NCBI GenBank assembly: GCA_900175165.2
Contig: FWWN02000613.1
Span: 62,001 to 126,000 of the forward strand
DNA length: 64,000 nt
Source: Rhizomucor pusillus
Taxonomy: Eukaryota > Mucoromycota > Mucoromycetes > Mucorales > Lichtheimiaceae
Direction: 5' to 3'
Of this stretch, positions 44,265 to 55,770 are shown piece by piece; position 1 is the first letter of the stretch; the number at the start of each line of letters is the position of its first letter. The notes beneath the pieces were generated by a model, which saw nothing but the letters and a program-made list of their open reading frames with translations, made no database searches and was not told the DNA's origin. The position numbers and the translations under genes are program-made.

Positions 44265-45953
44265 ATGAGCAGCCAGTCCAGCGACGATCTGCCCAACTCG
44301 ATCGAAGGTCTCCTTTATAGAATTGCGTCTGAACTGACGTGCTCTATTTGGTAACACTTTTTTCACCTGAAAGATCATGTTACTCTATGGTAGATCTAAA
44401 CAACCACTGTGAGCACAGCCTTCAACTCTTTTCTGACGCGACGGGTACACCGTGCGGCCATACATTCTGCAACAACTGCATTAACGAGTCGCTAAAGTCG
44501 AGACAATCGTGCCCATTATGCAACCACAAAGTGAATCAGCGCAACCTCGTCAAAGCAACGTCTGCTGAACTGCTCGCGAGAGAGTTTGAGACGATGCGTC
44601 AGGCATACGAAGGCGAGAATGTCATTGGTATGTCTGCTGATATACAGGCAAGATGCATATATACTCTGACGACGGAATACGATAGATTTGTCACAGCAAG
44701 CTTTCCAGTTACTAAGGCATCGCGCAGATCCTATACCCGACTTATCTCAAAAGGTACCTACACCCGAAAAGCCATCGTCGAATTCCAGTAAGCCTGTACA
44801 GAATGTTGCAAACAACAAGCCATCGCTACCTCAGGCGAGCTCCGACGTACGTGGGAATATATCATGATGAATTTTCGAATCGCTGAAGACTATGTTGTTT
44901 ACAGACCAACAGCGTGCGAACGTGCGATTCAGAAGCCACGTTTGTAACATCGCTGGAAGTACGACAAGGTACAGCAGATATAGTATGTGATAGCTAGGGG
45001 ATTTTTGCGTGTTCATGATATCCGTTAATAGCTCAAGAACCGAGAGAAAGTCAAGAAGCACCTCGACCTTGTACTTCTAGCGATCCCCAAGCTCCTTCTA
45101 CTATCACTGAAGGAACGACCGACTCAAGCTCTGAGGCATCAGTCATCGTCTATTTAGGAGATGGTGTGAGCATTGGACAAGAAGATTTGGTAAGCATACC
45201 ATAGAACAAGTCGTCTACAGGACGATGGTACTTAGCAGAATTTAGGCCGAGTTTCAGACTGTTCCTGATGTACGGATCACAAACAATTTATTTGAAGCTA
45301 CACACTTTGTAGCCAAGGTTGTGAGTAAGTGCGAAATAAATTATTACTACTTGGCAACGCAAGAAGAAAATTGACAAGATAATTCAAGCCAGCCACAATC
45401 GACTTGTTGAGCGCAAAGTGGATTACTTGCAAGCCGTGATGCGGGGCATCACCATCCTTTCAGAAGCATGTGAGTTTATTGTCCTGAACCGTATGTGTAT
45501 TATATTTACTAATGTTGATAAAAACCCAAAGGGGTAGTCGATTGCGCAACGCGCGGTGAAGTTCTGCCTGACTACGAATATTACGTCAAAGGAGATAAGG
45601 AAACAGGAGCGCTTGGCGCGCAACTCATGATCCGGAAACGTCGAGACCGAGGTTACGGCCCAATATTCCACGATACGAAATTTTCATTGATAGGCGAGTT
45701 TGCAGACCCTACAGAGTCCGAGCTTGAAAGACTTATCAGTCTAGGCGGTGGCCGGATTGTACCTCCCGATGGAGCGCTGAACTTCTCCAGTTACATGATA
45801 GTCCCGCAAACAACGACTAGACACGAGGCAAAAATGCTTGGAAGACGGTTCGGAAAAAGGTCCATATCAGCACTGTGGATTTTGGATAGTATTAGCAATG
45901 GCAGGAAACTGGAGACAGCAAAGTACGTCGTTGGGCACACGCATGCAGCTTGA
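44265..45953 (+). CDS. RING finger plus tandem BRCT protein (BRCA1/BARD1-like)
   Basis: It starts at ATG 44265 (MSSQSSDDLPNSIEGLLYRI). The intron at 44351-44418 joins LTCSIC to LQLFSDATGTPCGHTFC, making a C3HC4 RING with NNCINESL and CPLC. A helical and disordered linker (FQLLRHRADPIPDLSQKVPT, KPSLPQASSD) and further exons follow. BRCT1 runs from VRITNNLFEATHFVAKVV through RLVERKVDYLQAVMRGITIL and SEAWVVDC. BRCT2 begins GPIFHDTKFSLIGEFADPTE and ends RSISALWILDSISNGRKLET. RING plus C-terminal BRCT pair is the architecture of BRCA1 and BARD1, ubiquitin ligases of recombination repair. No ankyrin repeats are seen, so it is closer to BRCA1 in layout. Middle exon boundaries (44630-45300) are approximate and the true C-terminus may extend. 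Confidence 0.78.
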
Positions 45954-47615
45954 ATACGGCTTGCGCTCATCGCTATGCCTTATGCTTTGAAGAGAAAAGC
46001 TAAAGGTCTCGTGGTTTTCTTGTTTTTTTTTGCCCATTACTACTTCTCCGGCAAGTCTGTCTACTTTTGCGACTCTTTTGGTGGATACCTGCCACGATCA
46101 TTCAGCGACAACTCAGCAAGCAGGCATACGACGGCGGCTGTGTCCACGTCCAACAAGCCGATGAGATATATCTATTTGGTTGAAAACAAACGAGATCGTC
46201 TGTTGTTATCAACATTTAATCCATTCCTCTCCATCAAAGTCTTTTTGCATAGCATCAATGCATATATACATGCTCAGACATATCTACAATCAAGCAAAAA
46301 AAGTGATCAAAACGACAGAAAGGTTGGAAAGCTACAATAAGAATAAATAATAAAGCTCGATCAACGGCGAATGGATGCTACAAGAATACGAAATGTTCAG
46401 GGGAAAATGTATAACGCTGAAAGCAAGAATATTCCAAACGCAAACAACAAATAGAAACTTCCAAAAGGAACATACCAACCGCTTTGATCCAACTTGAAGC
46501 ATATATGCCGAAACGTCAAAAGTAAAGTGAGTTACATACTTTGCTGCCAAAGTTTATATGCTTCAACATTGTAATACAGTGTCGGAAAGGAAAGATTGCG
46601 CTGGCATCTTCTTTGTTGTTACATGTGCCTCTACTTGTTTGCCCAAATATCTGTATGCTGCATACGCAGATGTTCATCTCATCTGTGAACAAATGGGGTA
46701 CAACTCATGCATTCTCTCTCTCTGCAATCCATTCTCAAATAGTAAAGTGCAATTCTGTTTAGGGTATAAAGCAACGCGGCATTGAATCAGTTGTCAACCC
46801 AGAATAAGCTTAAATCATTTTCATACGTGCTTGAAATAGTCTGGTGAACTGGGCTCTGACTTCATCTATCTGAGTTACGCAGCGCGGAACACCCACCAGC
46901 AATGGTGGTGTCAAATGAACGTGAACTTACAGGAGCAATAGTCCGACCGACCGACGGCGGCATGTCCTCGGACCGATGGGGAGTGCGCTTGGTGAAAAAG
47001 TCAAGTAGTATTTCTTCATTCGAAGGCGGCGCAGTTTCTCTGACGATGGTGACGCTCCTCAAGTGTGCACAAAGGGGCATCATCTGATGGGTTAAGCTAC
47101 CGTGTTTGGAAGCATACGTGTCATAAAGTGCACTAGAGTTTGCATATCAACTTTGACTGCTCAGTGGAAACAGTTGGGGAAGGAGATAAATGATAAACAA
47201 TAATGAAGCATGCGGATAGGCCTATTTTGGTCATCCGGATATGGAGACGCATTCATGAGGCTGGGCAGCAGAATGATGTAAACAAGTAAAACGTGTTGAG
47301 ATTGAGCATGCAGTGAACTTATTGGACAATTATTATTTTTCTTTTTAATCAAGGCCGATAAACTGGAAATAGGAAAAGGGGGTTGGGGCTGGTCGACTAG
47401 AGATACGTAGATAGAAGGAAGAATCCTTAATAGGTCAAACTCCCTCAAACCAATCCAATGCTGGTGATGCCCTGAATCATGCATAGCGATTGGCGTGAAA
47501 CCTGGCTACTGAGCTCTAGAATTTGGGATACCGCGCAAAAATTTTGGCACTATAAAAGCTGGATCTCCACCCATCCCAACTCTGTCTTCTATCTCTTTCT
47601 TTGTCCAGCTTTTTC
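45954..47615. other. Intergenic, no gene recognised
   Basis: About 1.7 kb. Plus-strand 45975-46340 is open and could include extra 3' sequence of the RING-BRCT gene; its protein is not family-like. Just before the NmrA-like start there is a TATA-like TATAAAAG at about 47551. Confidence 0.4.
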
Positions 47616-48723
47616 ATGACACCCACCAACAACCGTGGTAAAGGCCCCATCTTTGTCACAAACGCTGATGGCGACAAGGGCTATGCCATCGCACAGCAAA
47701 TGTTGCAATTCCCAACCAAATACCCTCATCTTCCGCGCTATCCCGTCTACGCTGGTCTGCCGGATGATTCCACCGAGAGAGCACAGTCGCTGGCATCCCA
47801 AGGTGCACAGCTACGTGCATTTGACATCTTCAATGACCCTGCAGCTGCCGTCAATGCCCTCCGGGATGTGGCCAAGCTGTGCCTGATCGTAGATCCTCTC
47901 AGCGAACGCATTAGCCGAGCCAATGCCTTCGAGTATGGCAAAGCGTAAGTGTGCAATCTTTACAAATTTTGTAAATACTTGTTTCTAATGTTGTCACTGT
48001 AGTTTCATCGATGCTGCCAAGGAGGCGCAAGTTGAACACATCATTTTCCTTACACCCTTCTCCCCTCTCGACCCCGTTTCTCCACCTTCGTCACCCGTCG
48101 CCGATCCAGCTGCTTGCGTCAGCTTGAATGATCCTACCACGTACCGCAGCCAATATATGCTTATCGAGACTTACTTGCGCTCCATATTCGATACAAAGCG
48201 CATTACTATCCTGAGATATCCCGGCATCCTTTATCAGCATCTCAAGGTGTTCCGCAAATACATTATGGAAAATAATGCCTTCCCACTATCCAATCAGCAC
48301 CTCGAGTTCACAGTTGAGTCATCCAGCATGCTCGACATTGCCCACGCTACAGCCTGCATCGCCCATTCCCCAACCTTACGCCACAGCAGCAACGTATACA
48401 AGCTCACTGGTCCGCAACTGCTGACTCTGGAAGAAGTCAGCGCCAGAGTGCTGACCGGTTTGCGACGAGACATTGCCGTTAACTTTATGGACATTGAAGC
48501 GCTCAAGAACATACTGACCGAAAGCGTTGGCAATGCCGAGCACGTTGCCTTCTTGCTCGAAGTATGGGGTCTTCAGCAGAAGCTTGGAGGCAGCCGCTTT
48601 GAAATCACTCGGGATTTGGAAGCATTGACGGGACAAAGCGGGAAAACATTGAACGAGTACTTTGAGGACGATAAAGTCCAGGAATTTTTCCAGTCATCCT
48701 TGCCCTCTCCCTTTGTTGCATAG
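47616..48723 (+). CDS. NmrA-like NAD(P)-binding Rossmann protein
   Basis: Two exons (47616-47944, 48003-48723) give 349 residues. It begins MTPTNNRGKGPIFVTNADGD with a variant dinucleotide loop (TNADGDKGYAIAQQML) in place of the usual GxxGxxG. It then follows the NmrA/HSCARG pattern: YPVYAGLPDDSTERAQSLAS, GAQLRAFDIFNDPAAAV, FIDAAKEAQVEHIIFLTPFS, ITILRYPGILYQHLKVFR and KLTGPQLLTLEEVSARV. These proteins are usually atypical short-chain dehydrogenases or redox sensors such as the nitrogen regulator NmrA. Loss of a canonical glycine in the loop suggests a sensor or regulator rather than an enzyme, which is inference. An upstream TATAAAAG at about 47551 fits a strong promoter. Confidence 0.8.
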
Positions 48724-50670
48724 TTAAATCTTTTTTTCTTCCACTTGTTATCCATATCAATGTACATAGCTCTTTTTTTCAATATACATAGGTCTTTTTC
48801 TTTTTCTTTTCCAGGCAATATCCTTTTGTCCCAGTTGATAAGATACTGCAAAGTGGGAATGGATACCGAAAATGGCAAAGCGCCGCGCTTTCGATAAGAA
48901 CATTTGATTGATCTCTAACCAATCAATGCATCCGTTGGCAGCGGTATTGATAAGGGTCTTGTCATTTGGCAGCATTGATTGGATGATTACGCTGGCCTGG
49001 GGCAACCACGCGACGGACAAGCTGCTTTATTTGGCAAGTGTTATCAGCTCCTTTATGGCCCTTCATCCATTTTCCAGAACAGTATATTTTAAGTATTCTA
49101 TATTCTCCCGAATTGATGCTCTTAATGGTAGGAACGTCATATTATACATCTATACCCGATCTAGAGATGGCATACACACATATACACATAGACAGCAGAT
49201 ATAATAAAATGCATTACAGGCAAACATGGTTTATGGTTTCAAGGCAAAAAAAAAAAAACCATCAGAAGACAAAATCGAATTCCTGCCAGTCGGGACAGAC
49301 GCCGATATGTTATTTCCCTCTTATGCGTGTAACACCAGAACAGATGTGGTTGGTGGCCAAAAAGTCAATAATAGAATTAGGAAAGTTCTCGCTAACGTAA
49401 AGTTTCCCATGAACAGATGCGCCAACGTGTGGATCAAGAAGCGGTCTACTTTGGAGCCCTATGGATATACCTAAACAACGAAAATTGATAGGTTTTCATT
49501 TTCTCTTTTAGTTTTCCGCCCTAAAGTCTTCATTTCACATAACTAGGTATGCTTCCATAAACCATTTCCTTTCAGTAAGATATGCATTATACATAAGAGT
49601 TAAAGATAAGCACAGAATTATAAGTAAATCATTCATTTAGATAAGAGAAGGGACAGAAATATATGTGCAATAATACTCAGACAGGTTGAAAGCAAAGTGC
49701 GATACTTGGGGAGCTCAGTCGTTGAATAAATCACCAACTTATGTAACGTTGCTCTTTTCATTCTGGTGTATTTTTCAGCGTGGCGTAAAATTCATGATAA
49801 CTGAACGAAGACTCATTAATGTCCGTTACCATATATTTGGTGTCTGTCAGCATTCTTTAGAGAGCGTTGATTGCCAATCATTCATGGTTTCCTAATTCCT
49901 GGGCGGTATTTCCATCGTGTAGACCGCGCTATCTGTTGCTGTTGACTGCTGTTTCCAAGCTCAAAATCTCTCTTGGGCCGATTCTCTACGTTTGAACAAA
50001 AAAGGAACAATCGATTGCGCTAATACTGAGAAGCTATCACCCTAATCCACCTCTGTTGTTATCTTTTTGCAGAGTCGTTCCCAACACAGCTGCTGTAGGA
50101 GCTGACATAAGCATGGTCGGCTGGCAACGGAGTTGACGAGGACAGTGGAGTTTCTTGGCAAACAGGTTCATCAGGGTCCTCCTCCATCCTCCATTCCCTG
50201 TTCGGAGTGTGCTCCGAGATTCCCAAACTTTAAAAGCTTTGCCCAAGGTTTGCCTCTGCAACTTGTCACCAGAGAGTAGTGTTGAAAGACTTGGAAAAGA
50301 AACATTTTGATTCATCTAGATAAGTCCAATGCGTCCGAGTCTGATATTGCACGCTTTTTGCGGGCAACAAATCTCTTTTCTGTTGCGCTGAACAGCAAGA
50401 GTAGAGATTGTATTTTCATAATCTCTTTATGCGATCTACATGGTGCACCTACTGCTCATGAAAAGGGAAGAAAACACGCGTATGACTGGAGACGTCTAAC
50501 GATTCCCTTTAGCTCTCCCGATCGCAGCTTAGTGAAAAGTTTTGCCAGGAATTCAGCCCAAACGCGCAAGTAAACAATCATAAGCCGATCTTCCTCACAG
50601 GAACAAACATTTTCACGAGAGCAGTTGTGCTCATCAAAAACTTTACGTTGACTAACACTGCGTGTATACG
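48724..50670. other. Long intergenic region without a recognised gene
   Basis: Nearly 2 kb in which no open frame on either strand shows a known domain. AT-rich; includes an A12 tract near 49247-49258. It may be old mobile-element debris bordering the degenerate family below. Confidence 0.45.
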
Positions 50671-50680
50671 TTCAAAACCA

Positions 50681-52290
50681 TGCCAGAGCACTCAAACAAC
50701 TATTACTATGCTGGCGAAAGTATAGGAAAGAAGCGAGCAAATGAGGATAATAATAGTGATGATGGTGATACAAGCAGCACGACAATGGACAGGTAAGTCG
50801 CAGAAAAATCTGTGAATTCGTATCTAGACTGATCTTGAAAATCTTTTTAGCGCAGAAAACGTAACATAATCCGATTCGGACCAGGAGTATCGCACCGGCC
50901 AAATATGCCGCCTGACACCTACCAGAAACATCTTTGATGAACACATTGCTCAAAATTATCCGCTTCCCGTTGAATGCTCGCAATACATTGATTCTGTAAT
51001 CGACAGCGTAAGCCATATACGAAAGAGATCGGAGACCATGACACTCATACGCTTGCACATAATGCTGTGCAGATGTTTATCCCAGCCTTTAAAAAAGCGA
51101 TCGAAGAAAGGCCATGAATTTGATGATCCTGCCTTTCAAAATGCGATCGAGTTCTTGGAGGATTTATTATTCACGGCATGCCTTAGTCTGTTTAGCGCAT
51201 TTTTGGTTATCAGTTTTAGCAAGCGAGTGTATCTGAGTGAACAGGATCTAATGACCGGCGGACCCGCTTTCAATTTTTGGCTTGTGCCACCCCTTTTTAC
51301 TTGCGTTCGCGAGGGCGAACAAGGCAACCAAGCACTCGAATGTGCTTTCCTTCCTGGAGAGGTGGTGGCCCTAGAGTCTATGACGAAGCAACTGGCTGTC
51401 GTGTTCAGGTCTAGCGACCAATATGGAGCCTTCCTCAAACTCCATCCCAAATCATATAGACCAGGGTCGCGTAGATGCTTATTTTCTACGTCTTCATCCT
51501 CAGTGAAGATTCTCCAGTGAAGTTCAGTCTCGACGAACTTACTTTCGTCTCGACTGCTATCTCTACGCTACCCACAAACACCACACTGGTCTCGGACGAT
51601 GCACACAAAGATGACCGTAACCACTATAATGCTGACGGCATCGTCCGGCTGGCTGGACTGAACGATCTGGAAGTCTCGTTGCTGGAGACGTCGGGAGAAC
51701 TACGCAACGAGGACAAGATCAAGATCAACTTTGACCACCACAAAGGTTCCTTTGGTGCTCTTGCAATGTTAAAAACATTAGCAGACACTTATAAGTACGG
51801 GACAGTGGAAGACTTCTCAAAAGTCAAAATTCTTTATATTCATGCTGCTGGTAAATCTAGTGCCTCCAAGTGCTAAGAAAACCACTGAACTAATATCTGT
51901 CAATATTAGGTCTTGAAATCCATTTGTGCAGCCTCTGCTTCAAACCGGAGAAGGTTTACGAGTTGTGTAGGGAGTCAAGCTTGACTTTAAAGGTCACCAC
52001 TTCTTGCCAGACATAATTGACTTCTACTGGATAATGAAGGTAATTCGATTTTTCCCTCTGAAGACAATCTGTACAATCCTTGTCACTGAAACTACGTAAT
52101 CTTGGCAGGAACTCGTCAAAAAGAGCATCGAGAACATTGTGCAGTTGCGGGACAGCCATATTCAGAAGAAGGGAGAATATTGCTACTCAAGACTTGTACC
52201 GAAGCTGTTGACGCAAGGGCGTGGGCGATTTGGCGTCGTTCTATACCTCTTTTCGCAAAGAAAACATTTCATTCCTGTCATGTACCTTGA
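50681..52290 (+). pseudogene. Degenerate member of an unidentified gene family (LETSG / DHHKG motifs)
   Basis: A first exon starts at ATG 50681 (MPEHSNNYYYAGESIGKKRA) and is Asp/Asn-rich. Next come EYRTGQICRLTPTRNIFDEH with FIPAFKKAIEER, then a TGA stop at about 51116-51118 and a changed frame with FDDPAFQNAIEFLEDLLFTA, GPAFNFWLVPPLFTCV and VVALESMTKQLAVVFRSSDQ. A third frame (51520-51860) carries DGIVRLAGLNDLEVSLLETS-G, the block DHHKGSFGALAMLKTLADTY and ILYIHAAG. A last piece is CFKPEKVYELCRESSLTLKV. The clear, conserved-looking blocks joined by stops and frame changes indicate a decayed copy. I associate this motif set with an uncharacterised family repeated in Mucoromycota genomes, from memory and unverified. 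No function is assigned. Confidence 0.5.
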
Positions 52291-52299
52291 GACGTTCCC

Positions 52300-53579
52300 A
52301 GATAATTGATATTGCAATACAATGATTCTGCTACCCTATCGTCATCAATGTCACGACTATTTCTTCGCATTTTCCACCGTAGCGATGGTCAGTGAACTGC
52401 CGTTCCGTTGAAATGTCTGTATTTCTTTAGTGAGTTTGAGTATAGCTATTGTTTGGATATTGCCACCAGCATCCCAGATGTCACACCATATGATAATATT
52501 TGTTTACAGTGCTTGCCAGGACTGTGGGTCCTAGAACTGGTATCAGAAAGTGACAAAATGAATATTGCAAATGACACTTACCTCTCCCAGACTTTGAATT
52601 GGATGAGATTTCAAGGAAGAAACTGTCACCGAGAACCACGCAGAAGAGTGTTTTCACGTCTCAGGATAGACGCTAGTTCAAGTGTAACAGTCCATGACCA
52701 ACGCTCTCCATACCTTCCAAGGTCCCTCGGTATGAGCACGCTGTGGTGCCTCCAGCAAGGTATCGTCCTTGCCAGGCAAGACCGGGGACGGTGATGAAGA
52801 GGAAAAAGAAACAGGCAGAACAGTTCAACGCTTTCTCGTCAAACTCTTCGGACCATTCTTGTTCAGTGTAAAGAGGTTTGCTACGGTTTAGCGGTGATTC
52901 AACTAGGAAACGAGAAATGGCGTTCAGCTCACATCAAGCTTTTTCATTTGTCGCCTTCCTGTTCCAAACCCGCTGAAGTTGGGTTTCCGCCCTGCACTCA
53001 AGTTACATCATCATCTTCAGACTATTTTCTTTTGCCGGCGCACTCTCTCTCTCTGTCCTACTCCAAACATAGTCTGCCTTTGCAAAATTTCTCCTGAAAG
53101 AGACAGTCTCTGAAAATAATGTGTAAAGGAATACAAAAATATAAAAGGTGGAAAGAAACCAAGGCGGTATGTGAGATGCAGCTGAGGTTTCATTTTCCCT
53201 TGCGCACCCTGAGGCGGCCGGGGTGTGTTTAGTCAGGGTCCCATGCCGTCAGGGACGGTTACATAATCGGAGCCGATCCAATAACGAGGAGTCGTGATGA
53301 CAAAACTCGTTTCCACAGAGAAAAGTTTCTCAGAAAGATAAGGGACTCCGGTTAGGTAAGCAGTCTCTCTAGTAGGGCAAGCCGCGTGATGTGTGTTACT
53401 GGATGAAAAACTTTTTCGGAGGAAGACACTGATTCGGTCACTCGTCCCACTGGATGACGATGATGATATAAGCGGGACCCTGATTCTCCATCCTCCGAGC
53501 GCTTTTCTTTCAAGTTTTTGTGTTTCATCTTCTCTTCCCCCATCTTCTTCTTTCCCCCGTCTCCTAAACAAACCGCAAC
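52300..53579. other. Intergenic upstream of the deaminase gene
   Basis: No gene recognised. A 128-codon open frame at 52408-52794 lacks any known motif. The end is a C/T-rich stretch (TTCTCTTCCCCCATCTTCTTC) directly before the deaminase ATG, as expected of a fungal 5' leader. Confidence 0.45.
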
Positions 53580-54882
53580 ATGAGACTGATCATCCGTGAA
53601 GACTACAACGAAGTATCCAGCTACATTGGTATGTCTCCTCTATACACAATATATTATACTACATCAGCGAACTTGCTCACATGTACTTTGAATAGCCAAC
53701 TACATCAAGGAGCGTATCAAGCAGTTCAAGCCAACAGCCGACCGTCCATTCGTTCTTGGTCTGCCCACTGGCTCCTCACCCATTGGAACCTACAAGAAAC
53801 TCGTCGACCTCTACAAGCAGGGTGAACTGAGCTTCGAGCATGTAGTGACCTTCAACATGGACGAATACGTGGGCCTTCCTCGTGACCACCCCGAGTCCTA
53901 TCACTCATTCATGTGGAACAACCTCTTCATGCATGTTGATATCAAGCCCGAGAATGTGCACATTCTGGATGGCAACGCTGCGGATTTGGACGAGGAATGC
54001 AAAAAGTTCGAGGCGGAGATCGCTCGCGTGGGCGGTATTGAACTCTTCTTGGGTGGTATTGGTCCCGACGGACACATTGCATTCAACGAGCCCGGTTCCT
54101 CCCTTACTTCCCGCACTCGTGTCAAGACCCTTGCTTATGAAACCATCATTGCCAACGCCCGCTTCTTTGACGGCGATGTTAGCAAGGTGCCCAAGCTTGC
54201 TTTGACCGTCGGTGTTGCGTAAGTACCAGACAACATTGTTTCTTCAAAGTAACAAATGTCTGACGTCTTTCTTTCCTTCTTCCTTTTTTAGTACTGTCAT
54301 GGATGCCCGTGAAGTGTGCATCATCATCACCGGTGCTCACAAGGTACGTAACTGACACACATTGGGGGAGGGTTATGGGTTCCATGACGCTGTGTGTATC
54401 TGACTTATAATTTTTGTGTTACAGTCGATTGCTCTTGCAAAGTGCATTGAAGAAGGCGTCAACCACATGTGGACTGTATCCGCTATTCAGATGCACCCTA
54501 AGGGTCTGATCGTCTGTGACGAGGACGCGACCCTTGAATTGCACGTAAAGGTAATACAGGTTTATTTCGGTCCCACGCTCGGTTGGGACCACAGTCCAAG
54601 AGATTTCCCACGAGAAGAATACGCTGATCTAATCAACTCTTCTTACTCTTTAGACTGTAAAGTACTTCAAGTCTATTGAACATGTACATCACTCTCTTAT
54701 TGGTGCCGAGAACCTGTCTTTGCAGGGTAAGCAGAGAGAAAAGAAAGAAAGAGAACATATCCAACCATGGGTTACTTACGAAAATGTGTATTGGCGTAGG
54801 TGGTGTGAAGCAACTGAAAAACCCGACTAGCCCGACCACCACTGAGCATCCCAAAACACCGATGAACGGCCCTTACGAGTAA
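53580..54882 (+). CDS. NAG1: Glucosamine-6-phosphate deaminase
   Basis: Converts glucosamine-6-phosphate to fructose-6-phosphate and ammonia, the last step of GlcNAc catabolism. Six exons (53580-53628, 53696-54218, 54292-54343, 54425-54550, 54654-54726, 54800-54882) splice in frame to 301 residues. It begins [16 protein letters not shown]. Motifs: the sugar-phosphate loop [16 protein letters not shown], catalytic [37 protein letters not shown] with the ring-opening His, [20 protein letters not shown], and [20 protein letters not shown]. Length and motifs match eukaryotic GNPDA. It ends in a short polar tail (TPMNGPYE). The next gene on the same strand is a hexokinase-like protein, a pairing reminiscent of GlcNAc gene clusters in other fungi. 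Confidence 0.96.
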
Positions 54883-55770
54883 AATATCTCAAAGGGACCA
54901 AACTTTACCTCTGTGTACATATAAAGAAAGGACCATGCACAATCATTCAAGCACAGAAGCCCGGACGAACAGAAAGAACCGGAAACAAGAATATCAAACA
55001 GAGCAATCCTTATAGCATTTTTCCTAATATCAATCATCTATGTATCTACATAAACTATACCCCTCCCTGGGGATTTGAAACATATTTTATTGATTGCATT
55101 GCTTGACCATCTTCAAAGGATGGACATCTATCGGAACTGTTGTGTTCATCCTCTCAATGCTTAAGGTACAGTATGTTTATCGCATCTGTTCGACTCTTAC
55201 TTCAACAGAAAGATCTTCCGTTTCTTCACAAGCAATTATCGTATACAAGGTCCCCGTTATCATCGTTGAACTATGCCGCACTGGGGTAGACCAGAATAAT
55301 GCAAGTATATCCGCCCGCAGCAGAAAAGGGTTGTATGAAAGGGCTCATTACATAAGCCTGTTATCACGTTTCTCTTACAAATGTTCCACCACCCTTTGGA
55401 GATTTCCATTTGATCACGCCAACACCAGATATAAATAGGATTGTTTCTTGATGGAATACAAAGATGATTAACAGTGTGAAAAAAGGGTTCGGTCCCCATT
55501 TTACGTTGGATAAGGGTCTCAGGGAATTTGGATGGGATTCGGTTTGTGCGACACCTAGAGTTACACACGAAACGTGCCACCTGATATACTCGGCGAAGCT
55601 ACCACGCCCCCTTTAAGTAATGCGAAGAGAATAAAAGAAAGCGCCTCCACACTCTTTTTTTTAGCTATATACTTTTTTCAAGCCTTTTTTCTTCTTATTC
55701 TCACACACTCTCTCTTTCCTTTTACCCACCTCGCTCTTTCTTTTTCTCTGTTGCTTGCTTTGCAGTAAAG
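54883..55770. promoter_or_regulatory. Intergenic between deaminase and hexokinase-like gene
   Basis: About 890 bp, same orientation on both sides. The last 180 bp are strongly pyrimidine-rich (CTCACACACTCTCTCTTTCC) and end in TTTGCAG shortly before the ATG. A stress-element-like CCCCT occurs at about 55609. No gene recognised. Confidence 0.4.

Noticed and set aside
38945..45953. Idea of a DNA-repair gene cluster (SOSS-B and RING-BRCT)
   Set aside because: Unrelated genes (GH125, ACBP) lie between them on different strands; linkage is most simply chance.
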